DNA of 64,000 bases from JBHOQS01 sp042408875 (GTDB lineage: Bacteria; Chloroflexota; UBA11872; JBHOQS01). Positions 55,366-62,628 of the stretch are shown piece by piece (the stretch's first letter is position 1; each line of letters opens with the position of its first letter). The notes under the pieces are model-generated. The model was not told where the DNA came from. It ran no database searches and saw only the letters and a list, made by a program, of their open reading frames with translations. The position numbers and the translations under genes were made by a program. The DNA is taken from assembly GCA_042408875.1 (NCBI GenBank), contig JBHOQS010000007.1:1-64000 (forward strand), in the 5' to 3' direction.

Positions 55366-55499
55366 GATGAGAGCTGCGCAGCGCTCGGGTGCCGCCAGTG
55401 CTGGACTCCGCCTGGACGGCGATGCCCCAGCCCGTATCCCTGGGCCATGCTCCACTTGGCGGAGCAGCTGACCTGAGCATCCCTCGAATAGCAGTCAGG

Positions 55500-55582
55500 A
55501 TCCCGCTTCCGCCGGCCAGCGCGCGCTCCAGCACCGCTCGGCGCGTGACGCATTTCGCAGCATCTTCTGAAGCGTGCCTCAT
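55500..55582 (-). pseudogene. Possible signal-peptide remnant of a binding protein
   Basis: A minus-strand frame from ATG 55582 reads KCVTRRAVLERALAGGSGIL, like the Tat start of the neighbouring binding lipoproteins, but no lipobox or mature domain follows. It lies in the 372-bp gap 55312-55683. This may be the end of a deleted gene; the match is short. Confidence 0.3.
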
Positions 55583-55683
55583 TCGAGCATCCCCTCGAGC
55601 CCTCTGCCGGGCCATGCGGTGGCGCCGCTCCCGGCAGGTCGCACGCCGCCTTGGAACCGGCGCATCGGCCCTGCCGCGGCGTG

Positions 55684-57045
55684 TCATGTCAGGCTCCACT
55701 GCGCCTCGGCAGAAGCTCGCACTGCCTGCAGGCGGGCGTCGAGCAGCCGTTTCATCTCTTCCACGCACTCGTTGATCCCGATCTCCCCGCTATAGAAGCG
55801 CCGCAGCTGCGTGGTGATAATCCCCATCTGGTCATCGTACGAAGGCAGCAGCCGTTGGACCGCCTCTCGCGGGACAGGCGGCGGCGTATTCTTGAGGTAG
55901 TACTGGCCGACCTCCCACCATTCCTTCAGCTGCGCCGGAACCTTCTCGGCGTAAACCGGGATAAGTGGCCGCCAGCTCACACTGGCGACGGCATTGAGCT
56001 GGCGGGCCCGCACAGCCTCAGGCTCGGTGACCAGGAACACGACGAACCGCCAGGCCTCGTCAGGATGTGGTGTCGTAGCCGCAAGGCTATACGTATGAAC
56101 CTGGCCCGTCGGTGCGGGAAGGCCGTGGCCGGCTGGGCCGCGCGGCATGGCGGCCACCCTGACCGGGAACTCCGCCTTGAGCACGCGCGCACTGGCATTG
56201 CCAGCCCAGGCCACGCTCATCCCCACCTGGCCGGCGTAAAAGGCCGGATCGCCTCCCTGCGGATGCGAGACATTCCAGCGATCGACGAGATCCTTCAGAA
56301 ACTGGAAGACGAACTTCGCCGCCGGCGAATTGATGCTGCTCTCCGTGCGCGCAGGGGTCCACACATCGCCGCCATAGGCCCGCAGCATATATCCCCACAC
56401 GGCTTCCCAGGTGGACTTCCCGAAGTCCACGCCCCACTGGCCGCTGCCCTCGCCAGTAGCTGGAATTGTGATCTTCCGAGCGTACTCAAGCAGATTGTCC
56501 CATGTCCAGCTGGGCGCGGGCACAGCAATACCGGTCTTCTCAAAGAGCCACTGGTTGACGTTCATCATTGCGCCGCCGACGCCCAGTCCACCGATGGGCA
56601 TGCCGTAGAGCTTCCCATCGAGGACCAGGAAGTTCTCCGCCCCCGGCGGCAAGTTCTCCCAGCCCAGTTTGTCGCGCCGAAAGGAGGGGGCCAGGTCACG
56701 AAAGATACCCTTCAGCGCAAAGTTTTGATAGAACGCCCCGCTGACGATATTGACATCCGGCAGGCTCCCCCCGGCGGCGAGGACCAGCATCTTGTCATGG
56801 TACCCATTCCACGGCTCAACCTGGGCCTGCACAGTGATGTTCAGACTGGCGTGCTTCTGGTTCCACGCCTGCACCTCGGCCTCGATGGATTCTGCCTCTG
56901 CCGGAGTACCCCAGCTCCTGTAGACGATCGTCACCTGCGGCCTAGCTGCCGGGGTGGAGGGCTCTGGCCGCAGCGTGCGACAGGCCGCAGCCAGGGCGCT
57001 GCTCCCGCTGGCCAATGCCATCCCCAGCGCCTCTCGGCGCGTCAA
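55684..57045 (-). CDS. Family-1 extracellular solute-binding lipoprotein
   Basis: 453 residues. The signal TRREALGM...SALAAAC holds a twin arginine and a lipobox. The mature part has WGTPAEAESIEAEVQAWN, GSLPDVNIVSGAFYQNF and VLDGKLYGMPIGGLGVGG, all typical. The start is a TTG, since an in-frame stop lies three codons upstream; GGAGGGG is 14 nt before it, further than usual. It is a second orphan binding protein in this stretch. Confidence 0.9.
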   Translation of the reverse strand: MTRREALGMALASGSSALAAACRTLRPEPSTPAARPQVTIVYRSWGTPAEAESIEAEVQAWNQKHASLNITVQAQVEPWNGYHDKMLVLAAGGSLPDVNIVSGAFYQNFALKGIFRDLAPSFRRDKLGWENLPPGAENFLVLDGKLYGMPIGGLGVGGAMMNVNQWLFEKTGIAVPAPSWTWDNLLEYARKITIPATGEGSGQWGVDFGKSTWEAVWGYMLRAYGGDVWTPARTESSINSPAAKFVFQFLKDLVDRWNVSHPQGGDPAFYAGQVGMSVAWAGNASARVLKAEFPVRVAAMPRGPAGHGLPAPTGQVHTYSLAATTPHPDEAWRFVVFLVTEPEAVRARQLNAVASVSWRPLIPVYAEKVPAQLKEWWEVGQYYLKNTPPPVPREAVQRLLPSYDDQMGIITTQLRRFYSGEIGINECVEEMKRLLDARLQAVRASAEAQWSLT

Positions 57046-57068
57046 CCGTATCTATGGCACCCCTCCGC

Positions 57069-57085
57069 CTTACTTAACTTACTTA
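57069..57085. repeat. CTTACTTA direct repeat in the leader of the gene at 57045
   Basis: CTTACTTA occurs at 57069-57076 and 57078-57085, about 25 bp upstream of the minus-strand binding-protein gene. Confidence 0.6.
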
Positions 57086-57153
57086 CGTATATAGTGCGGG
57101 GGGAGGCGGGTCAATATCTGGCTGCCGTCTTTTGGCCCTCCGACCCCTCTGCC

Positions 57154-57413
57154 CTACGGCCCATGCGCCGCGGCCGGCGGGCGCCCTGCCTTTTGGCCCA
57201 GACGTTGCGGATTCTCCTTGGGCGGTCCTTTCGAGAAGGACGCGCTTGCCGCTTCCCGGACCGGAGTGCGGCTTCGAGTTGCCCCAGCACTGCCTTCAGG
57301 GCGGCCTCGAGCATGGCCACGTGCTGTTCCAATTCGGCCACCAGTTGCCGCAGGGCGGCGTTCTCCGTTGCCAGGGCTTCCGAGCTGGGCTGCCGAACGT
57401 CTGCTGTCCTCAC
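57154..57413 (-). mobile_element. IS66-type transposase remnant (N-terminal, frameshifted)
   Basis: The start ALATENAALRQLVAELEQHV is the helical N-terminus of IS66-type transposases. The frame then shifts near 57240, and the neighbouring frame continues FSKGPPKENPQRLGQKAGRP, the next conserved part. It stops at 57154. The catalytic DDE domain is absent. No terminal inverted repeats could be identified. Confidence 0.7.
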
Positions 57414-57510
57414 GCTTCCATTTCACCCCCCTCTGTCCAGTCCACCTGACCTGCCAGCTTCTTCGTGGAGCACGGTAAACAATAAACAAATACTGTGCCT
57501 GCATCGGAGT

Positions 57511-57539
57511 CGGTCCACCCCCACACGCGTGGGGACGAC
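57511..57539 (-). CRISPR. Single type I-E-like CRISPR repeat
   Basis: Read on the minus strand, the 29 nt begin GTCGTCCCCACG, continue CGTGTGGGGG and end TGGACCG. This fits length, the CCCCAC-GTGGGG stem and the GGACCG end known for type I-E repeats in GC-rich bacteria. No second copy lies at the expected 61-bp spacing on either side, and no cas gene is in the window. The frameshifted IS66 piece lies 98 bp away. Confidence 0.55.
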
Positions 57540-57693
57540 CTCAAAACGGCGTGCGTTCCAGAGGCTACCTACGGCGCCCCCCACTTCTTCAGCATGGCAT
57601 AGTATTACACAATGAGCTGTCAAAATGATGCTACTGGGTAGCGATGGAGTCAAGAGGACTTTTCGCTCACCAAAGGCAGGAGTTCTCAGACAC

Positions 57694-57761
57694 GCATGCA
57701 TGCCTTAGTATCCGGTACGCTATATCCAGTACGCTCGACGAGCTGTGTAAGGTATGCATGC
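57694..57761. repeat. Imperfect 14-bp inverted repeat
   Basis: GCATGCATGCCTTA (57694-57707) and TAAGGTATGCATGC (57748-57761) pair at 13 of 14 positions across 40 nt. It lies in the 930-bp gene-free gap 57414-58343. Confidence 0.6.
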
Positions 57762-58241
57762 ATCTTTGCATGCCTTCCGGACTGAGCCAGCCAGCAGCGC
57801 AGTCGAGGCGCTGGTGGCACACGCGCCACCCGTGAGGCCACGGGAGTGTAGGAGTTGGGAGTATGGAGGAGTATGCCGCCGTAATGGCAGATACGCCACC
57901 GACCGACTACCAGCCGGCTCAGACTGTGACCCGGCCTTGGCGGTCACCGGACGTGTACGTCGGTGCATCGGGGCGCTGGCAGACGGCGTGATGGAGGGGT
58001 CTTTGACCTGCTCGCAGGCCTGGGTGGCCGTGCGTACCGGCAGATGATCGAGGCAGCCGTCTGCAACCTGCCCGTCAGGCTCTCATTCCCTTCGCTGGGC
58101 TCTCACTTGGCAAAAGCGCTTCAGGCGACAAGGCGTGCCATGGCCTGAGCAGTGAGAGGGTCGCGCGATGTCTCCACAGCCGCCGGTTGGGCAGAAGCGT
58201 TCCTGGTGGTATACACTGGGAAACATGGGGAGAGCAGAGAC

Positions 58242-58351
58242 GTTGCATCCGGCCAGGGGGCTGGATGAGGATCGAAACAACGGCGCGGTGAACCGGTGAA
58301 CGAGCGTATACTGGCTTGCATCCGGCCTATGGGTCGCATAAGGATGAAAAC
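58242..58351 (+). CRISPR. Two CRISPR-like 37-nt repeats, 36-nt spacer
   Basis: Copy 1 (58242-58278) begins GTTGCATCCGGCC, has inverted arms CATCCGGCC/GGCTGGATG (8 of 9 pairs) and ends GAGGATCGAAAC. Copy 2 (58315-58351) begins CTTGCATCCGGCC and ends AAGGATGAAAAC; 27 of 37 positions agree. The 73-nt period (37 + 36) and the GAAAC ends are those of CRISPR arrays. Only two copies exist, and the second overlaps the start of the binding-protein gene. It could also be a simple leader duplication. Confidence 0.4.
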
Positions 58352-59702
58352 TGTCATCACCCGACGCACAGTCCTGGCCGGGCTGAGCCCAGGCGTAGTT
58401 ATGCTGCTTGCGGCCTGCCAGCCCGGTCAGCGGTCAGGCTGGCAGGCTGCCCCGGCAGCGCCGAACATATCAGGCACAGTGATCTTTCGGGACTGGCGGG
58501 CTCCTACTGGTGCACCTCAGCTTGAGCGTTGGTACCAGTTCGTGCAGGATGAGTTCACCCAGCGCTACCCTGGGACTAAGGTGGAGTTCGAGTTTGTCCC
58601 CTGGGGCCGGGAGTACCTGGACAAGTTCACCGTCTCGGTGGCCAGCGGCACTCCCCCGGATGCGCTGACGACGTCTATTATCTGGGCCCGTGACTGGTGG
58701 GACGAGGGGGCGCTGGAAGACTTAACTCCCTACGTAGCCCGCACGCCGGAAGTGGCTATGGAGAAATTCATTCCGGCGGCGCTCTTCTACAACCAGAAGC
58801 AGGGCAAGATCTATGGCCTGCCCCAGGTCGGCCCTGACTTCAATGTGATTTATTACCGGCCGAGCGTCTTCCGCGAGGCGGGGCTCGATCCTGCCCCGGA
58901 GCGTCTGGCCGGCTGGTCCTGGGACGACTTCTTGGCCGCCGCGCAGAAGCTCACCCGCACCGAGGGTGGCGAGATCGTCCGCGCTGGCTTCGTGGGCCCG
59001 GGCATGGACATCGAACGCTTCACCTCGTGGACCTATGCCAACGGGGGTACCTTCTACAACCAGGAGTTCACGCGGGCTGCCTTCAACACCGAGAAGACAG
59101 CTCAAGCGGTGCAGCTGCAAATCGACATCCGCGATAAGTACCGTATCTTCGCCACCCGGCCTGGCATGAGCGGGCTGGCGCAGTTCTACGCCGGGGCCTG
59201 TGCCATGCTGTGGGCCGGCAACTGGAATATCCGCTCGATCATGGATGCGATCCAGCGGGGTGAAGCCCCCGCCGACCTGGACTTCAATATTATGGCCGTG
59301 CCCCGCGGGCCGCAGGGGACCAGACAGGCCACCACGGCCTGGGTGAACATGACGACCATGCCGCGCACTGCGCGCAACAAGGAAGGGGCGTGGGCGCTCC
59401 AAGTGTTCCTCTCCAGCGCTGCCACCGCTGTGAAGCAGCTGGAGATTCAAAACGTGCTGAGCCCGCGCAAGGATTTCTTCGAATCGCCGGAGTTCAAAGC
59501 CATCAGCACGCGCATCCCTGCGCACGCGCAGCAGCGCCGGATCGCTGATCTGGGCGGTTCCTACGCCTTCATCCGCTTTACCCAAGTGACCGACCGTATC
59601 CTGCCGCTGCTGCGGGACGCCTACGACGGTAAGCTGCCGATTAAAGACGCCCTGGCCGAGGCGGAGCGCCAGGCGAACGAGGTGCTGGCCCAGGTGCGCT
59701 AG
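58344..59702 (+). CDS. Family-1 extracellular solute-binding lipoprotein
   Basis: About 452 residues from ATG 58344, chosen because the protein then opens with the Tat-type signal KTVITRRTVLAGL and the lipobox LLAAC; in-frame starts at 58329 and 58296 exist but add residues encoded by the CRISPR-like repeat and spacer. The mature part has FRDWRAPTGAPQLERWYQFV, WGREYLDKFTVSVASG and QGKIYGLPQVGPDFNVIYY. It is another orphan sugar-type binding protein. No strong ribosome-binding site is visible for any start. Confidence 0.9.
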   Translation: MKTVITRRTVLAGLSPGVVMLLAACQPGQRSGWQAAPAAPNISGTVIFRDWRAPTGAPQLERWYQFVQDEFTQRYPGTKVEFEFVPWGREYLDKFTVSVASGTPPDALTTSIIWARDWWDEGALEDLTPYVARTPEVAMEKFIPAALFYNQKQGKIYGLPQVGPDFNVIYYRPSVFREAGLDPAPERLAGWSWDDFLAAAQKLTRTEGGEIVRAGFVGPGMDIERFTSWTYANGGTFYNQEFTRAAFNTEKTAQAVQLQIDIRDKYRIFATRPGMSGLAQFYAGACAMLWAGNWNIRSIMDAIQRGEAPADLDFNIMAVPRGPQGTRQATTAWVNMTTMPRTARNKEGAWALQVFLSSAATAVKQLEIQNVLSPRKDFFESPEFKAISTRIPAHAQQRRIADLGGSYAFIRFTQVTDRILPLLRDAYDGKLPIKDALAEAERQANEVLAQVR

Positions 59703-59801
59703 GCCGGAGCCTATGCACGCGTCCGTGCGGGACAGTGAGGCCGGGAGATGCTTACCGTCCTCTCCCTCACACGGGTCCGCAGGCGGGCTGCGTAGGTGAA
59801 C

Positions 59802-59915
59802 GGGCAGGCCGTGTGCCTGCCCCTACCGTGGGGTCGCAGCGTCTGCGTCGCTGACCATGTACAGTGTCCGGTCAGGCTCGCCCCTACTATGGGGCCGCAG
59901 CCGTCCTTGCTGATC
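59802..59915. repeat. REP-like hairpin and 61-bp-period repeat
   Basis: GGGCAGGC (59802-59809) pairs with GCCTGCCC (59815-59822), followed by CTACCG. CCCCTAC..TGGGG.CGCAGC recurs at 59820 and 59881, and a weaker third copy lies near 60048. The gap 59703-60133 shows no gene. Confidence 0.55.
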
Positions 59916-60133
59916 CGTTAGACGGGCAGAGGCGCGGCTGCCCCGACCGCAGTGCGCGGCCATGCTAGACGGTAGCAGGCTGCCCGGTCGCAAGGGGCCC
60001 GCTACCGTCTTCGCCGGTCCGTTAGAAGGTAAGCCTGGTGCCTGTCCCACTGCGGAGGGGCCGCAGGGCAGGCCTGGGAGGCCGCTGCTATCGGGAGGCC
60101 GCTGGGGCGACTACGCCTTCGTCCCAGCAAGTG

Positions 60134-61534
60134 CTACCGCTTCCGGCAGTTGGGATCGGCGGCGCACTCGCGCTGCTGGATCTCATCGACCTGCCGGCTC
60201 AGCGCCACATGTGTATCGCGGATCGGTTTCACGTTCAGGTTCACCGACTCCTCATACACATCGTTAATCAGCTGGTTCACCGCGGCATGATACCGGAACA
60301 AGTTCCACGGCCGCGCGTAGCCCTGCTTGATCGGGTCGGTGAAGGCGCGCAGGTTCTTGCCCTGCAATCCAGGGTTGCCCTGCACGATGTACTGGGCCCA
60401 CTTGTCCTGCCAGGAGAGCCGCGCCGGCTGGAGCCGCCGGGCCTGAATATCGTAGAAGTCATCGCTGTTTAGGAACAACAGCAAGGCCCAAGCCTGGTCG
60501 GGATGCTTGGTGTCCACCCACATAGCGAAGCCGTCGGTGGTGCCCAGCACATCGCGCTGCACCCGGCCGCGCGGGAGCACGGCGACGTCCCAGTCGAAGC
60601 CGGCGCTCTGATTGCGGAGAACTGGGACGAGCGACCACGAGCCGTCCTCCCACATGGCGACCTTGCCCTGTAGGAAGAGGTCACGCGCCCCGACCATGGG
60701 CTGGCCACGCTGGTCCTGGCGGATGGCGCTGTTCTCCTTCCACATGCGGTCCTGGATCCACTGGTAGGCCTCGATCACCGGGTCCGTGTGCAGCAGGCTC
60801 TTCATGTCGTCGTTCGGATCGACGAAGCGGCCACCGTTCTGGTGCACCTTGGCCTGCCGCCGGTCGGCCCCCAGGATTAGGAAGGCGCCCCACCGCTGGT
60901 TCTGGGGCTCGGAAAGCCGGACCATCGCCTCGCGGTACCTGTCCCAGTCCCAGCTCTCATCGGGGAAGGGCACGCCCTTTTCCTGGAACCAGTTGCGGTT
61001 GTAGTAGAGCGCCGTGGTGCCCATATAGCGGCCGATGCCGTACTGCGCGCCGTCGATGGTGAAGAACCTGATTTGCCACTCGATCCAGTCGCGCACCTCC
61101 TCCGGCTTGAGGGACTTCTTGATGAAGGGATCGAGCTTCATCAGCAGGCCGGCGCGGGCTTCCCGCGGGATGTGGTCGCAACAGGTGTCCTGCACGTCCC
61201 AGGCCTGCCCGGCGGCGTGGCCGGCGATGAACTTTTCTGCGCTCATCTGGTCTTCCAGCTCGACCTTGATCCTGGGGTGCTTGGCCATGAAGACCGCCAC
61301 GCCGCGGGTGTAGTCCTCCCAGTCGGCGTTCCCTGCCTGGTTTACCGCTCGCACGCCGAAGCGGATGGTGACCTCTGGCTCAGCCGTCGGGCGCTGTCCA
61401 GCGCCCGGCACCGGCGGCCGGCAGGCGGCCAGCAGCGCGCCGGCTCCCCCGGCCAGGGCCTGCGCAAACACCTGCCGCCGCGTCCAGGGCCAGCGGCTCG
61501 CTCCAGCCGCTCCATGGATGGTGGGACGGGACAT
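60134..61534 (-). CDS. Family-1 extracellular solute-binding lipoprotein
   Basis: 466 residues from ATG 61534, which has AGGAAGGAAGG 6 nt upstream; the longer frame to 61759 is unsupported. The signal WTRRQVFAQALAGG ends in the lipobox LLAAC. The mature part has GVAVFMAKHPRIKVELED, YMGTTALYYNRNWFQEKGVP and VAMWEDGSWSLVP. The cysteine-containing C-terminus (ECAADPNC) could form a disulfide. Substrate unknown; orphan like its neighbours. Confidence 0.9.
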   Translation of the reverse strand: MSRPTIHGAAGASRWPWTRRQVFAQALAGGAGALLAACRPPVPGAGQRPTAEPEVTIRFGVRAVNQAGNADWEDYTRGVAVFMAKHPRIKVELEDQMSAEKFIAGHAAGQAWDVQDTCCDHIPREARAGLLMKLDPFIKKSLKPEEVRDWIEWQIRFFTIDGAQYGIGRYMGTTALYYNRNWFQEKGVPFPDESWDWDRYREAMVRLSEPQNQRWGAFLILGADRRQAKVHQNGGRFVDPNDDMKSLLHTDPVIEAYQWIQDRMWKENSAIRQDQRGQPMVGARDLFLQGKVAMWEDGSWSLVPVLRNQSAGFDWDVAVLPRGRVQRDVLGTTDGFAMWVDTKHPDQAWALLLFLNSDDFYDIQARRLQPARLSWQDKWAQYIVQGNPGLQGKNLRAFTDPIKQGYARPWNLFRYHAAVNQLINDVYEESVNLNVKPIRDTHVALSRQVDEIQQRECAADPNCRKR

Positions 61535-61830
61535 GATCGCCTTCCTTCCTGCCGGCGCGCCTGGGGCGCCGGCATCCTGCGGGCACGGGAACCGTGCCCC
61601 GCTACGCTCCGGCCAGTGCACCGGAGCCCGCTCAGGCATGAGGTCCGGCCGGCCTGCTACACAGCAGGCTACCGATCGTATAATACGACATCTGAGGCGA
61701 CATGGATACCCGCGAGGTGGCTCGGCGGGCGTTTTCCTGGGTCGCAGGCGCAGCGCCACGCCCTGACCATGCTAGCTACCCCGGGGCACCTGGGGCAGCC
61801 GGGGTCCGTTGCCGGCGGCCAGGCACTTCC

Positions 61831-61872
61831 GATATAAGATATAATTAAGAATTAAGATATATAAGATATAAT
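61831..61872. repeat. GATATAA repeats in an AT-rich island
   Basis: GATATAA occurs at 61831, 61838 and 61865 with related words between, giving two TATAAT sequences (61840, 61867). It lies in the 1.1-kb gap 61535-62628. A 42-codon frame follows (61871-61999) but has no ribosome-binding site. Confidence 0.7.
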
Positions 61873-62010
61873 GATGAGCAGCCGCGGCAAGAGCGAGGAG
61901 GGGGGCGCGTCGTACGTCGTGCGTAAGCCTATCTACCTAACAGTGGACGACGCGCTGAATGGCGGGGTGGCAGGGCAGGGCTTGACGCAGGAGGGATGAC
62001 TCCTCCCCCG

Positions 62011-62037
62011 GCTCCTCTCCTGAACGGGGAGGGGAGC
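62011..62037. repeat. REP-like stem-loop
   Basis: GCTCCTCTCC and GGAGGGGAGC pair at 9 of 10 positions around TGAACGG. It resembles the element at 42956-42981. Confidence 0.55.
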
Positions 62038-62358
62038 TCGAGGAGGAGCTTTTGCTGCGGCTGCACAGGCATTCCCCGGCGCGTGCCGGCTGCGCCGGGC
62101 CGGTGAGGGAGCTTGAAGAACAGTTTGGCCCGCTGGAGCCTGCGGTATCCCGGCAGGGTATCGGGCCTTTTACGGAAGCGCGGCGAGCGTCTTGTGTTTA
62201 GAGCATCGGGTTGCCCGGGCACACGTGCAATGCCTCAGGCGAGCGATGTCCCGAGAGGATCGTATCCTGGTAGCTCCCTCTCGGCGAAGCGCTCGGCTGA
62301 CAGCGCCGGGACGCCGGACCCCGGAACTTGCCCAGGCCTCCTTGACAACGCCATTGCA

Positions 62359-62390
62359 GTTTCATGGATTGTTTTGTGTGCACATGAAAC
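62359..62390. promoter_or_regulatory. Inverted repeat, possible operator upstream of the last binding protein
   Basis: GTTTCATG (62359-62366) and CATGAAAC (62383-62390) are perfect inverted arms 16 nt apart. TTGACA lies at 62343-62348 but no good -10 follows at normal distance. The gene starts about 240 bp downstream. Confidence 0.35.
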
Positions 62391-62628
62391 GTAGCTTCAT
62401 AATGTACGGTTGTTAGTGCGTAAGATCAGAACAGCGACCGCATGCTCTTTGGCGAGCACGTGGTGGCGCTCGGTAGAGGAGGGCTGGTGGGGCTTGACAT
62501 TGCGTGCTTTGCCGGTCTGGGCGGCAGGGCCTCGGCTGCTATCTGACAGGCGCTGGACCGGCGGCACACGAGGTATTGCCGTCAGCCTGTCGGGCATGTC
62601 CCCGACCAGAGCGCATCGGAGGGATAAC

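Noticed and set aside
55651..57615. A 654-codon open frame on the plus strand
   Set aside because: It lies opposite a clear binding lipoprotein with signal peptide and lipobox; its own translation is Arg/His/Pro-rich and matches no fold. GC-rich codons leave long antisense frames.
61871..61999. A 42-codon frame after the GATATAA repeats
   Set aside because: There is an ATG and coding-like residues, but no ribosome-binding site and no recognisable family; listed only as a possibility.
61929..62222. A 97-codon minus-strand frame
   Set aside because: It is the translation of a REP-like stem-loop region (ELPSPFRRGAGGG), a well-known kind of spurious protein.
62494..62499. TTGACA upstream of the last binding protein
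   Set aside because: No -10 element follows at 16-18 bp.
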